Position numbers and translations under genes: made by a program. From assembly GCF_003579925.1 (NCBI RefSeq), contig NZ_QUAL01000036.1, positions 2,530-50,518 on the forward strand: a DNA stretch of 47,989 nucleotides, in the 5' to 3' direction. Positions 7,830 through 19,108 of the stretch are shown in pieces (positions within the stretch are counted from its first letter, which is position 1; each line of letters starts with the position of its first letter). The notes under the pieces were generated by a model. The model worked only from the letters and a program-made list of their open reading frames with translations, did no database searches and had not been told where the DNA came from. The DNA is from Jiangella rhizosphaerae. GTDB lineage: Bacteria; Actinomycetota; Actinomycetes; Jiangellales; Jiangellaceae.

Positions 7830-9656
7830 ATGCCCCGGTTCCACCGTCGCAGCCTGTTCCGCGCCGCCGCCACGGCGGCCGCCCTGCTCATCGCCTCGCC
7901 CGCGCTGGCCGGCCCCGCGGCCGGCGGCACCACCGCCCTCACCGATGAGGGCACCGAATGGGTCGCCGCCCAGCTGGCCGGCATGACGCTGGAGGAGAAG
8001 GTCGGGCAGCTGTTCGTCGTCCAGGTGTACGGGGCCGACGCGCACACCGTCACCGCCGCGCAGCGGGCCAGCAACCAGGCCGCCTACGGCGTCGACACCC
8101 CGGCCCAGGTGGTCGAGAAGTACCACCTCGGCGGCGTGATCTACTTCGCGTGGGCCGGCAACGTCACCAACCCGGAGCAGATCGCCCGGCTCTCCAACGA
8201 CCTCCAGCGGACGGCGACGGCGGACGGCGGGCCGCCGCTGATCGTCTCGACCGACCAGGAAACCGGCATCGTCGCCCGGATGCCGGCTCCCGCGACGCAG
8301 TTCCCCGGCGCCCAGGCGCTGGCGGCCGCCGGCAGCACCAACGCCGCCCGCGAGGCGGCCCGGATCACCGCCCGCGAGCTGCGCGCCGTCGGCATCAACC
8401 AGAACTTCGCCCCGGTGGCCGACGTCAACGTCAACGCCGAGAACCCGGTCATCGGCGTGCGCAGCTTCAGCTCCGACCCGGCCATGGCCGCCGAGTACGT
8501 CGCCGCCCAGGTGGCCGGCTACCAGCTCGGCGAGGGCGTCGCGGCCGCGGCGAAGCACTTCCCCGGCCACGGCGACACGACGACCGACAGCCACTACGGC
8601 GTGCCGGAGATCGACCACACCCGGCAGGAGTGGGAGACCATCGACGCGCCGCCGTTCCGGGCCGCCATCGACGCCGGCATCGACGTCATCATGACCGCGC
8701 ACATCGTCGTCGACAGCCTCGACCCGACCGGGGTGCCGGCGACGCTGTCCGAGCCGATCATCACCGGGCTGCTCCGCGATGAGCTCGGCTACGACGGCGT
8801 CGTCATCACCGACGCGTTGAACATGGAGGGCGTCCGGCAGGGCTTCGGCCCGGCGCGGGTCCCGGTGCTCGCGCTGCGGGCCGGCGTCGACCAGCTGCTC
8901 GTGCCGAAGGACGGCGACATGGACGTCATGTACCAGGCGGTGCTGCAGGCCGTCCGCGACGGCGAGATCAGCGAGCAGCGGCTGGACGAGAGCGTCGAGC
9001 GGATCCTGCGGCTCAAGTGGGACCGCGGCATCACCGAGGACGAGCAGGTCGACGTCGAGCGCGTCGCCCGCACCGTCGGCAACCGCGCCCACCAGATCGC
9101 CGCCGAGCGCATCACCGACCCGACCGTCACGGCGCTGCGCAACACCGGCGCCGACGGCGCCGCCATCCTGCCGGTGGCACCCACCAGCAGCGTCAACGTC
9201 GTCACGACGAACACCGCCGCCGGCAACGACCTCGCCGCGGCCCTCCGCGAGCGCGGCGCGACGGCGGCCGTCCAGGCGGTCGGCACCCGGCCCAGCGACG
9301 CCGCCATCGCCGCCGCCGTCCAGGCCGCGCCGTCGCACGACCTCACCGTCGTCATCACGTCCAACGCCTGGGACATCGCGGCGACGGACCCGGAGGGCCG
9401 GCAGCGCCGGCTGGTCGCCGAGCTGGCGGCCACCGGGCACGCCGTCGTCGCGGTCGCCGCCCGCAACGCCTACGACGTCGCGTACCTGCCGGAGACCGCG
9501 GGCTTCCTGGCCGCCTACTCGTCGACGACGGTGTCGATGCGCAGCGTCGCGAAGGTGATCACCGGCGAGTTCTCCCCCGCCGGCCGGCTGCCGGTGGTCG
9601 TCCCGGCCGCCGACGGCAGCGTGCTCTACCCGATCGGCCACGGCCTCACCTGGTGA
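7830..9656 (+). CDS. nagZ: Exported beta-N-acetylglucosaminidase, GH3 (NagZ type)
   Basis: 608 residues. A signal peptide (RRSLFRAAATAAALLIASPALA) precedes a GH3 barrel with the NagZ signature KHFPGHGDT at 242-250, the Asp253-x-His255 catalytic dyad, and the nucleophile Asp328 in VITDALNM. A second alpha/beta domain follows, as in Bacillus NagZ (YbbD), which is also exported. The enzyme would release GlcNAc from muropeptide fragments outside the membrane. A GGGGAGG site precedes the ATG. namZ starts 29 bases after the stop and an amidase-like gene follows, so substrate removal probably proceeds NamZ/AmiE/NagZ on the same wall fragments. Function is assigned from family motifs, not tested. Confidence 0.93.
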   Translation: MPRFHRRSLFRAAATAAALLIASPALAGPAAGGTTALTDEGTEWVAAQLAGMTLEEKVGQLFVVQVYGADAHTVTAAQRASNQAAYGVDTPAQVVEKYHLGGVIYFAWAGNVTNPEQIARLSNDLQRTATADGGPPLIVSTDQETGIVARMPAPATQFPGAQALAAAGSTNAAREAARITARELRAVGINQNFAPVADVNVNAENPVIGVRSFSSDPAMAAEYVAAQVAGYQLGEGVAAAAKHFPGHGDTTTDSHYGVPEIDHTRQEWETIDAPPFRAAIDAGIDVIMTAHIVVDSLDPTGVPATLSEPIITGLLRDELGYDGVVITDALNMEGVRQGFGPARVPVLALRAGVDQLLVPKDGDMDVMYQAVLQAVRDGEISEQRLDESVERILRLKWDRGITEDEQVDVERVARTVGNRAHQIAAERITDPTVTALRNTGADGAAILPVAPTSSVNVVTTNTAAGNDLAAALRERGATAAVQAVGTRPSDAAIAAAVQAAPSHDLTVVITSNAWDIAATDPEGRQRRLVAELAATGHAVVAVAARNAYDVAYLPETAGFLAAYSSTTVSMRSVAKVITGEFSPAGRLPVVVPAADGSVLYPIGHGLTW

Positions 9657-9685
9657 CCCCCGCCCGACCACCCCGAGGAGCCCCC

Positions 9686-10981
9686 ATGGATCGCCGTACG
9701 TTCATCGCTTCGGCCGGCGCCGCCGCTGCCGTCCCCGCCATCGGCTTGACCGGAGGCGGGGGTGACGACGGCGACGGCGACAAGGTCACGCCCGCGCGGG
9801 CGGTGCTCACGGGCGCGCAGCGGCTGGCCGACGACGGCTGGACGGCGCTGTCGGGTCACCGGGTCGGCGTGATCTCGAACCCGACCGGCATCCTGCCGGA
9901 CGCGTCGCACATCGTCGACAGCATGGTCGCCTCCGGCAACGTGAACATCGCCGGCGTGTTCGGGCCGGAGCACGGGTTCCGCGGCTCCGCACAGGCCGGC
10001 GAGGCCGAGGAGACCACCATCGACCCCCGCGCCGGGGTCACGGTCTACGACGCGTACGGCGCGCAGGAGGCCGGCTTCATGCGGATGTTCGCCGAAGCCG
10101 GTGTCGAGGTCGTGGTCTTCGACATCCAGGACGTCGGCGCCCGCTTCTACACCTACATCTGGACCATGTGGTCGGCGATGCGCGCGGCCGCTCGCATGGG
10201 CCTGAAGTTCGTCGTGCTGGACCGGCCGAACCCGGTCGGCGGCACGGCGTACGGCCCCATGCTGTTCCCCGGGTTCGAGTCCGGCGTCGGCCAGCGCTAC
10301 ATCGTGCAGCAGCACGGCATGACCGTCGGCGAGCTGGCCCGTTTCTTCAACGCCGAGTTCCTGCCCGACGACGCGGGCGCGAGCGTCGAGGACCTCGAGG
10401 TCGTGACGATGCGGCGCTGGCGGCCGGAGATGCGCTACGCCGACACCGGGCTGCCGTGGGTGCTGCCCAGCCCGAACATGCCGACCCCCGACACCGCTCA
10501 GGTCTACGTCGGCACCTGCGTGTTCGAGGGGACGGCGGCGTCGGAGGGCCGCGGCACGACCCGGCCGTTCGAGCTGATCGGCGCGCCGTACGGCACCTAC
10601 CACTGGGCCGACGACCTCAACGCCGCCGGGCTGCCGGGCGTCGACTTCCGCGAGGCGTACTTCGTGCCGACGTTCAGCAAGCACGTCGGCACGGTCTGCG
10701 GCGGCGTCCAGCTGCACGTCACCGACCCGGCCGCGTTCGACCCCGTCCGCACCGGCGTCGAGATGCTGGTCGCGGCGAAGCACCGGTACCCCGACGCGTT
10801 CTCGTGGCGGGGCGGCGGCACCAGCGACGGCTTCATCCACAAGCTGCACGGGTCGGAGCGGCTGCGGGTGATGGTCGACGCCGGAGCGTCGGCGGCGGAG
10901 ATCGTGGCGTCGTGGCAGGACGAACTGGCCGAGTTCGACCAGCGCCGGCAGCCCTACCTTCTCTACCGGGGCCGGCGATGA
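9686..10981 (+). CDS. namZ: Exo-beta-N-acetylmuramidase NamZ (DUF1343, GH171)
   Basis: 431 residues. The start MDRRTFIASAGAAAAVPAIG is a Tat-like signal (RRTF), followed by the DUF1343 domain. Typical family segments are present: GVISNPTGILPDASHIVD, GVFGPEHGFRGSAQAGE with the PEHG motif thought to carry the catalytic Glu, VVFDIQDVGARFYTYIWTM, VLDRPNPVGG and SPNMPTPDTAQVYVGTC. NamZ (B. subtilis YbbC) cleaves terminal MurNAc from peptidoglycan chains. GAGGAG lies 5 bases upstream of the ATG. The stop overlaps the next start (ATGA), indicating translational coupling. The order nagZ-namZ-amiE mirrors the Bacillus ybbD-ybbC-ybbE group in content. Confidence 0.93.
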   Translation: MDRRTFIASAGAAAAVPAIGLTGGGGDDGDGDKVTPARAVLTGAQRLADDGWTALSGHRVGVISNPTGILPDASHIVDSMVASGNVNIAGVFGPEHGFRGSAQAGEAEETTIDPRAGVTVYDAYGAQEAGFMRMFAEAGVEVVVFDIQDVGARFYTYIWTMWSAMRAAARMGLKFVVLDRPNPVGGTAYGPMLFPGFESGVGQRYIVQQHGMTVGELARFFNAEFLPDDAGASVEDLEVVTMRRWRPEMRYADTGLPWVLPSPNMPTPDTAQVYVGTCVFEGTAASEGRGTTRPFELIGAPYGTYHWADDLNAAGLPGVDFREAYFVPTFSKHVGTVCGGVQLHVTDPAAFDPVRTGVEMLVAAKHRYPDAFSWRGGGTSDGFIHKLHGSERLRVMVDAGASAAEIVASWQDELAEFDQRRQPYLLYRGRR

Positions 10982-12714
10982 CGGCGCGCAGAATCGTCCT
11001 CGTGACCGCACTCACCGCCGCTCTGCTCGCCGGCGGCGCCCCGGCCGGCGCCCAGGGCGACGACGGCCGGTTCGACCGCCCGCACGACGGCTTCATGTCG
11101 CCGCGCACGACGTTGCACGAGGCCGACCCCGCCGACGTCGGCCTCGACCCCGACCGCATCGAGGCGCTGGTCGACCGCGCCGCGGCGTACACCGAGACGC
11201 CGCCCGGGGCGACGCACCCGCTCTACTCCGGGATGACGGTGCTGGCCGCCCACGGCGGCCGGGTCGTCGCCGAGGATGCCGCCGGCTGGGCGCTGCGGTT
11301 CGCCGACGGCACCGGCGCCGAGCTGCCGCGGGACGAGTGGATCGCGGCGGATACCGACACCATCTACGACCTCGCCTCGGTGTCGAAGCTGTTCACCACC
11401 ATCGTCGTACTGCAGCAGGTCGAGGCCGGGCGGGTCGACCTGGACGCGCCGGTCGCCCAGTACCTGCCGGCGTTCGCCGCCAACGGCAAGGAGGCGATCA
11501 CCGTCCGGCAGCTGCTGACGCACACCAGCGGGCTGGTCGCCTGGCTGCCGCTGTGGCGCGACTGGCCGACGCCGGAGGCGCGGATCGCCGCCGTCCTGAA
11601 CACCACGCCGGCCAGCCCGCCCGGTACCACCTACGTCTACTCCGACCTCAACATGATCACCGCGGGGCTGATCGCCGAGGCCGTCACCGGTGAGCCGCTG
11701 GACGAGCTGGTGGCCGACGGCATCACCGGGCCGCTCGGCATGGCCGACACCGGCTACAACCCGCCGGCCTCGGAGCTGGAGCGCATCGCCGCGACGGAGT
11801 TCCAGGCGACGCCGCCGCGTGGCCTCGTCCGCGGCGAGGTGCACGACGAGAACGCCTGGTCGCTGAACGGCGTCGCGGGGCACGCCGGCGTGTTCGGCAC
11901 GGCGCAGGACCTCGCCCGGCTGGCGCAGGCGATCCTCAACGGGGGCGCCTACGGCGGCGAGCGGATCCTGCGGCCGGACACCGTCGAGACCATGCTCACC
12001 GACGAGAACGCCGCCTTCCCCGGCAACGCGCACGGCCTCGGCTTCGAGCTGAACCAGCGCTGGTACATGGACGCGCTGTCGTCGCCGTCGACGGCCGGGC
12101 ACACCGGCTTCACCGGAACGAGCATGGTCATCGATCCGCAGTCGCGCTCGTTCGTCATCCTGCTGACCAACCGGGTGCACCCGTCGCGCAACTGGGGCAC
12201 CATCAACCCGGCCCGGCGTGCGGTCGCCCACGAGCTCGCCTACGCGCTCGCCGTCGACCCGCGCTCCGGCGACGACGCCTGGCGGGCGCACGAGGGCGAC
12301 GCGACGACGTCGACGCTGAGCCTGCCGGTCGAGCTGTCCGGCAGCTCGACGCTGCTGTTCGACCTGTTCGTCGACACCGAGTCGACCGACCGGCTCATGC
12401 TGGAGCGGTCGGCCGACGGCGGCGCCACCTGGACGCCGGTGCCGTTCACGGCTCGCGCCGGCGCCGACCGGGTCGACGCCGCCGACGGCGTGATCAGCGG
12501 CTACCAGGGCCGGCAGTGGTGGACGGTGCGCGCCGGGCTGCCCGGCGACGGCGACACGATCCTGCGCTGGCGCTACGTCACCGACGCGCTCTACCAGGGC
12601 CGCGGCGTCTACGTCGACGGCGTCAAGGTGCGCACCCGCGGCAAGCCCGTGTTCGACGGCGAGCGGGAGCCCGAGCGGTTCGTCGCCGACGGCTGGGTCA
12701 GATCAGCTCGATGA
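10978..12714 (+). CDS. Exported beta-lactamase-family serine hydrolase (AmiE-like)
   Basis: 578 residues with a Sec signal peptide (ALTAALLAGGAPAGA). The catalytic domain (about 50-420) has the SxxK nucleophile Ser134-Val-Ser-Lys137, a YSDLN motif in the place of YxN, and HTGFTG near 380 in the place of KTG. About 150 C-terminal residues form an extra beta-rich domain with aromatic and Asp-rich stretches, possibly carbohydrate-binding. By analogy with Bacillus AmiE (YbbE), a MurNAc-L-alanine amidase of this fold, it probably strips peptides from MurNAc before NamZ or NagZ act; a penicillin-binding-protein-like esterase is the alternative. The start overlaps namZ by 4 bases. The 3' end overlaps the convergent HAD gene by 17 bases. 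Confidence 0.87.
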   Translation: MTARRIVLVTALTAALLAGGAPAGAQGDDGRFDRPHDGFMSPRTTLHEADPADVGLDPDRIEALVDRAAAYTETPPGATHPLYSGMTVLAAHGGRVVAEDAAGWALRFADGTGAELPRDEWIAADTDTIYDLASVSKLFTTIVVLQQVEAGRVDLDAPVAQYLPAFAANGKEAITVRQLLTHTSGLVAWLPLWRDWPTPEARIAAVLNTTPASPPGTTYVYSDLNMITAGLIAEAVTGEPLDELVADGITGPLGMADTGYNPPASELERIAATEFQATPPRGLVRGEVHDENAWSLNGVAGHAGVFGTAQDLARLAQAILNGGAYGGERILRPDTVETMLTDENAAFPGNAHGLGFELNQRWYMDALSSPSTAGHTGFTGTSMVIDPQSRSFVILLTNRVHPSRNWGTINPARRAVAHELAYALAVDPRSGDDAWRAHEGDATTSTLSLPVELSGSSTLLFDLFVDTESTDRLMLERSADGGATWTPVPFTARAGADRVDAADGVISGYQGRQWWTVRAGLPGDGDTILRWRYVTDALYQGRGVYVDGVKVRTRGKPVFDGEREPERFVADGWVRSAR

Positions 12715-13474
12715 GGTCGGCCACGGAGTTGACCACGTGGTTCGGCTGGAACGGGAACCGGCCGATGTCGGCGCGGGACGTGGAGCCGGTGAGCACGAGG
12801 TAGGTGCGAAGGCCCGCCTCCATGCCCGCGACGACGTCGGTGTCCATGCGGTCGCCGACCATGGCCGTCATCTCCGAGTGCGCCTCGATGGCGTTCATCG
12901 CGCTGCGGAACATCATCGGGTTCGGCTTGCCCACGTAGTAGGGCTCGCGGCCGGTGGCGCGGGTGATCATGGCGGCGACGGCGCCGGTGGCCGGCAGCGG
13001 CCCCTCCTGCGACGGTCCGGTGGCGTCGGGGTTGGTCGCGATGAACCGGGCGCCTTCGCCGATCAGCCGGATCGCCTTGGTGATCGCCTCGAACGAGTAG
13101 GTGCGGGTCTCGCCGAGCACCACGTAGTCGGGCTTGGTGTCGGTCAGCACGTAGCCGATCTCGTGCAGCGCCGTGGTCAGCCCGGCTTCGCCGATGACGT
13201 ACGCCGTGCCGCCCGGGCGCTGGTCGTCGAGGAACTGCGCGGTCGCCAGCGCCGACGTCCAGATGGCCTCCTCGGGCAGCTCCAGCCCGGTGCGCGCCAG
13301 CCGGGCGGCGAGGTCGCGCCGGGTGTAGATGGAGTTGTTGGTGAGCACCAGGAAGCGGCGCTCACGGTCGACGAGGCGGCGTAGGAAATCCGCGGCTCCG
13401 GGAATGGCGCGGTCCTCGTGTACGAGGACGCCGTCCATGTCGGTCAGCCAGCACTCGATCTCACGGTCGCTCAC
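12698..13474 (-). CDS. HAD-IIA family sugar phosphatase (NagD-like)
   Basis: 258 residues. Motif I is TDMDGVL with Asp12 and Asp14, motif II LTNNS near residue 46, motif III Lys in YVGKPNP, and motif IV MVGDRMDTDVVAG. The cap between motifs II and III is of the C2 type, which defines subfamily IIA (NagD, AraL, PGP). Substrate is not known; sugar phosphates or p-nitrophenyl-phosphate-like compounds are typical. The GTG start lies 6 bases after a TAGAGT box (complement of 13481-13486), suggesting a leaderless message. Its 3' end overlaps the convergent AmiE-like gene by 17 bases. A link with the amino-sugar recovery operon is possible but only positional. Confidence 0.9.
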   Translation of the reverse strand: MSDREIECWLTDMDGVLVHEDRAIPGAADFLRRLVDRERRFLVLTNNSIYTRRDLAARLARTGLELPEEAIWTSALATAQFLDDQRPGGTAYVIGEAGLTTALHEIGYVLTDTKPDYVVLGETRTYSFEAITKAIRLIGEGARFIATNPDATGPSQEGPLPATGAVAAMITRATGREPYYVGKPNPMMFRSAMNAIEAHSEMTAMVGDRMDTDVVAGMEAGLRTYLVLTGSTSRADIGRFPFQPNHVVNSVADLIELI

Positions 13475-13582
13475 GAGTCCACTCTAGGGTGTCGCCGGTT
13501 CGCGCCCGGACGGCCGGACAGATCGGGTAATGTCGCCGGGGTTTGACCGATCACGACACCCCCTTCATTGGAGTACCTGGAG

Positions 13583-13951
13583 ATGACTCGTTCCACCCGG
13601 TCCGCCTCGCTGCTCGGCGCGGCGGCCGCCCTCGTCCTCGGCCTGACCGCCTGTAGCAGCGGCGGCGACTCGGAGTACTGCGACCTGCTCCGCAGCGCCG
13701 AGGAGGACACCTCGCTGGCCGATGCCGACCCCACCGACGCGGAGGCCATGGAGGAGTTCTCCAGCCGCATCCAGGAGATCGTCGACGCCGCCCCCGATGA
13801 CGTCAAGGGCGACTGGGAGACCTTCCAGTCGGCCATGGACGCCGTGAGCGACCCCGAGGCGGCGGCCGAGCAGGACCCCGAGGCCGCACTGACCGCCACG
13901 GAGAACATCAGCCAGCACGCTCAGGACGAGTGCGACATCGAGATGGGCTGA
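13583..13951 (+). CDS. Small lipoprotein, unknown function
   Basis: 122 residues. The signal peptide ends in a lipobox LTAC with Cys24 as the lipidated residue, so the protein should be anchored to the outer face of the membrane. The mature part is short, very acidic, predicted helical, and holds two more Cys (in EYCDLL and DECDIE) that could form a disulphide. The ATG at 13583 is preceded by GGAG directly; a TTG at 13568 in the same frame would add five residues. A strong terminator follows 19 bases after the stop. No family recognised. Confidence 0.75.
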   Translation: MTRSTRSASLLGAAAALVLGLTACSSGGDSEYCDLLRSAEEDTSLADADPTDAEAMEEFSSRIQEIVDAAPDDVKGDWETFQSAMDAVSDPEAAAEQDPEAALTATENISQHAQDECDIEMG

Positions 13952-13970
13952 GCACAGCCCAGCACGCGGA

Positions 13971-14002
13971 ACGGCCCCGGAGCACGGATGCTCCGGGGCC
14001 GT
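13971..14002. terminator. Bidirectional rho-independent-type hairpin between lipoprotein and clpC
   Basis: ACGGCCCCGGAGCA (13971-13984) pairs perfectly with TGCTCCGGGGCCGT (13989-14002) around a CGGA loop, with TTCG following on the plus side. It sits between the convergent lipoprotein gene and clpC, so it can serve both. Confidence 0.85.
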
Positions 14003-14018
14003 TTCGTGTGGGACGTCG

Positions 14019-16562
<2,544 letters not shown>

Positions 16563-16763
16563 CAGTGGCGCTCCTTGCCGAGCGGTCGGCTGTGGAGACG
16601 GGGACTCCACATCTGACCATTCGATGCTATATCCGCCGGCCGCCTCTCTCTCCGCGGTGCTCTTGGAACGAGACGATGGCGGCGGATCCTTCGTACTTAC
16701 TGTGCCTGCAAGAACACCACGCCGGGTACCCGATGTTCCACTCGATGAGCCTGTTGGCCCCGG

Positions 16764-16781
16764 AGTTCGCTGCGGGCGAAG
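16764..16781. promoter_or_regulatory. ClgR-like operator between clpC and a lipoprotein gene
   Basis: The 18 bases AGTTCGCTGCGGGCGAAG match the published Streptomyces pattern GTTCGC-N5-GCG exactly. They match the corynebacterial pattern WNNWCGCYNANRGCGWWS at 17 of 18 positions. The site lies about 200 bases upstream of clpC and 18 bases before the ATG of the divergent gene, just ahead of its TAGAGT box (16787-16792). Binding itself is inferred; no clgR gene is in the window. Confidence 0.6.
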
Positions 16782-16798
16782 TTCCGTAGAGTGGCCGG

Positions 16799-17869
16799 AT
16801 GCGCCGCGCGGTGGTCTCCCTCGCCGTGGTGGCGGCCTTGGCGGGCGGCTGCGGAGGCGCTCCCGCGCCGGGGGCGAGCCGGACCCCGTCGGCGCCGGAA
16901 CCGTCCACCACCGTCGCCCAGGCGGGCCCGGCCGAGCCGGAACCGGCCGGGTCGTGGGACGAGCTGCGCGGCCGCCTGACGGCGCTGGACGCCGACGTCG
17001 GCATGGTGGCGGCACGGGTCACCGACGACGGCGGCTGCGAGCCGGTGGCGGAGCTCGACCCCGCCACTGCGCGGCCCATGGCGTCGATCTTCAAGCTGTA
17101 CGTCCTCGGTGCCGTCGCTGCCGCCGTCGACGCCGGTGAGCTGGCCTGGACCGACCAGCTGACCGTCAGCGGCGCGGTGCGCAGCCTGCCCTCCGGCGAG
17201 CTGCAGGACGCACCCGACGGCACGCGGGTGACAGTGCGCGAGGCGGCCGCCGCGATGATCGCGATCAGTGACAACACCGCGGCGGAGCTGCTGATCGACC
17301 GCGTCGGGCGGAGCGCCGTCGAGGACGCGATGAGGACGCTGGGGCACACGCGGCCGGACCTCAACCGCCCGTTCCTCACCACGCGCGAGTTCTTCACCGT
17401 CGGCTGGGGCCGGCCGTCGCTGCGCGCCGACTGGGCGCGGGCGGGCGCGGCGGCGCGGGCCCGGATCCTGGCGGCGCTGCCGCCCGGTCCGCTGCGGGTG
17501 ACCGGCCGCGACATCGTCGACCCCGCGTGGGACTCGGGGGTCGACTGGTTCGGTTCCGCCCTGGACGTGTGCGCGGCGCAGGCGGCGCTGCACGTAGGCC
17601 GGTCGGACCCCGCGCTGCGGTCGGTGCTCGGCCGGAACCGGGGCGTGACGATCGACGGCGACGAGTGGCCGTACGTCAGCTTCAAGGGCGGCAGCGCGCC
17701 CGGCGTGGTGACGGCGTCGTGGTACGGCGAGCGCGCCGACGGTGAGCGGTATGTCTTCGTCATGCAGGCCGCGGCGGCCGATGCCGCCGCGGTGGCCGAT
17801 CACGACGCGTTCTTCGCGCTCGGCGCTGAGGCGTTCGAGCTGCTAGCGGCCGATCACCAGGGGCCGTAG
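16799..17869 (+). CDS. Class A beta-lactamase-fold lipoprotein
   Basis: 356 residues. A lipoprotein-type signal ends at Cys18 (LAGGC), followed by a Pro/Ser/Ala-rich linker to about residue 50. The serine hydrolase domain has SxxK Ser96-Ile-Phe-Lys99, SDN at 157-159 and KGG in SFKGGSAPG in the place of KTG. The canonical class A Glu166 region (ELN) is not obvious, so beta-lactam hydrolysis is uncertain; a peptidase-like or PBP-related wall enzyme is possible. The ATG lies 6 bases after a TAGAGT box, so the message may be leaderless. The ClgR-like site directly upstream could repress or activate it together with clpC. The 3' end overlaps the convergent DUF2516 gene by 16 bases. Confidence 0.88.
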   Translation: MRRAVVSLAVVAALAGGCGGAPAPGASRTPSAPEPSTTVAQAGPAEPEPAGSWDELRGRLTALDADVGMVAARVTDDGGCEPVAELDPATARPMASIFKLYVLGAVAAAVDAGELAWTDQLTVSGAVRSLPSGELQDAPDGTRVTVREAAAAMIAISDNTAAELLIDRVGRSAVEDAMRTLGHTRPDLNRPFLTTREFFTVGWGRPSLRADWARAGAAARARILAALPPGPLRVTGRDIVDPAWDSGVDWFGSALDVCAAQAALHVGRSDPALRSVLGRNRGVTIDGDEWPYVSFKGGSAPGVVTASWYGERADGERYVFVMQAAAADAAAVADHDAFFALGAEAFELLAADHQGP

Positions 17870-18180
17870 GGCCCGTCGTGGGTGTTGCCGTTCCGGCGGC
17901 CGCCGCCGTACTGCCGCACCGCCGGCCGCACGTCGACGAGGTAGACCGCGGCGCCTACCACACCCAGCAGGTTCACGAAGAACAGCGGCGTGGGGAACAG
18001 CGCGATCTCGACCAGCAGCGCGACACCGAGGATCGCGAGCCAGATCGGCTTGGTCCACTTGCCCGCGGCCGGGAACGCCTGCGTGGGGACCCGGAGCGCG
18101 TCGAAGAAGGCGTACCCCTTCAGCCCCAGAGCGCCGATGCCCAGGAGGATCAGGATCCAGGACTGGAAATCCCCGAACAT
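17854..18180 (-). CDS. DUF2516 membrane protein (Rv0476-like)
   Basis: 108 residues from the ATG at 18178-18180; in-frame GTGs at 18186 and 18195 would add a few residues. Two to three hydrophobic helices (SWILILLGIGALGLKGYAFF; IWLAILGVALLVEIALF; LFFVNLLGVVGAAVYLV) and the family motif KWTKPIWLAILG ... VYLVDVRPAVR. Function unknown. It is the last gene of an XRE-HbhA-DUF2516 row, the same order as Rv0474-Rv0476 in M. tuberculosis. The gap to the HbhA-like gene is 79 bases. Confidence 0.82.
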   Translation of the reverse strand: MFGDFQSWILILLGIGALGLKGYAFFDALRVPTQAFPAAGKWTKPIWLAILGVALLVEIALFPTPLFFVNLLGVVGAAVYLVDVRPAVRQYGGGRRNGNTHDGPYGPW

Positions 18181-18259
18181 GTTCACCCGCCCCACTGTAC
18201 GTGATCGGCAGCGGGCTCAGCACTGCCGAACCGCCGCCGATCACGGCCGGACTCCCAGG

Positions 18260-18730
18260 TCAGCGCTTGGTCTTCCGGTCGTCGGCGGCCTTGCCGGTGA
18301 GCTGGGCGACGTCGTCGGCGGCGTCGGCCACCCGGCCGCGCACGTTCGCGACGGCGTTCTCGACGACCGGGCCGTACTCCTCGCGGAGCTTGGTGACGAC
18401 GCCCTCGCCGCGGGTGGCGAAGCTCTCGTACGCCTTGCCGGCCTCGCGACCGGCGTCGGCCAGCAGCTCGCGCACCTTCTGCGGCAGGTCGGCGGCCTTC
18501 GCCTGAGCCGACAGCAGCAGGTCCGGCAGGCCGGCACGGAACGCCCGGACGTCGGCGGGCAGCTCGGCGAAGCGGGTGCGGAACTCGGCGCGCAGCTTCT
18601 CGTCGTTGACGGCCTCGGTGACCTTGGCCGGCAGCTCGCGCAGCGCGGCCACGGCGGCGTCGGCCGCGCCGGCGGCGGCGTAGAGCGGCCTGCGGTCGTG
18701 AGTGGGGCTGGTGGTGGTCTCGGTGGTCAT
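18260..18730 (-). CDS. HbhA-like coiled-coil protein
   Basis: 156 residues, nearly all helical, with long Ala/Arg/Glu/Leu runs (TRFAELPADVRAFRAGLPDLL) typical of the heparin-binding hemagglutinin family. The mycobacterial lysine-rich C-terminal tail that binds heparan sulphate is absent; this protein ends DDRKTKR. So host-adhesin function should not be transferred; a cell-envelope or lipid-associated coiled coil is more likely. The ATG at 18730 is preferred (GAAGGG about 9 bases upstream); a GTG at 18739 overlaps the stop of the upstream regulator. It is co-transcribed with that regulator. Confidence 0.82.
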   Translation of the reverse strand: MTTETTTSPTHDRRPLYAAAGAADAAVAALRELPAKVTEAVNDEKLRAEFRTRFAELPADVRAFRAGLPDLLLSAQAKAADLPQKVRELLADAGREAGKAYESFATRGEGVVTKLREEYGPVVENAVANVRGRVADAADDVAQLTGKAADDRKTKR

Positions 18731-18735
18731 GGGGT

Positions 18736-19095
18736 TCACCCTTCTTTCTCGGTACCGCGCCGCGCGGCGTTGGCCGCCCGGAACGACGCGTACACGTCGA
18801 GCAGCGCGCGCTTCTGCTGCTCGTCGAGGCCCGGGTCGGCCAGGACGGCGTCCTCGACGCTGTGGTCGCCGCTGGGTTCGTCCAGCAGCCCGGCCCGGAC
18901 GTAGAGCGCCTCGGAGGAGATCCGCAGCGCCTTCGCGATCTGCTGGAGCACCTCGGCCGACGGCTTGCGCAGGCCGCGCTCGATCTGGCTCAGGTAGGGG
19001 TTGCTGACGCCGGCGAGGTCGGCGAGCTGCCGCAGCGAGAGCTGCGCGGTGCGCCGCTGCTCGCGGAGGAACTCACCGATCCCGGCCTTCGTCAT
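18736..19095 (-). CDS. XRE-family transcriptional regulator (Rv0474-like)
   Basis: 119 residues. An N-terminal Cro/C1 helix-turn-helix covers about 7-62: LREQRRTAQLSLRQLADLAG followed by the recognition segment VSNPYLSQIERGLRKPS. The C-terminal 50 residues are helical and acidic with no ligand domain recognised. Upstream of its start lies a TTGCAA-N4-TTGCAA element inside a GCTAAC/GTTAGC inverted repeat, a likely autoregulatory operator. It is the first gene of the HbhA/DUF2516 row. Confidence 0.9.
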   Translation of the reverse strand: MTKAGIGEFLREQRRTAQLSLRQLADLAGVSNPYLSQIERGLRKPSAEVLQQIAKALRISSEALYVRAGLLDEPSGDHSVEDAVLADPGLDEQQKRALLDVYASFRAANAARRGTEKEG

Positions 19096-19108
19096 ACCGA
19101 CGACGATA

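Noticed and set aside
18260-18730. Heparin-binding adhesin function of the HbhA-like protein
   Set aside because: The Lys-rich C-terminal tail needed for heparin binding in mycobacteria is missing.
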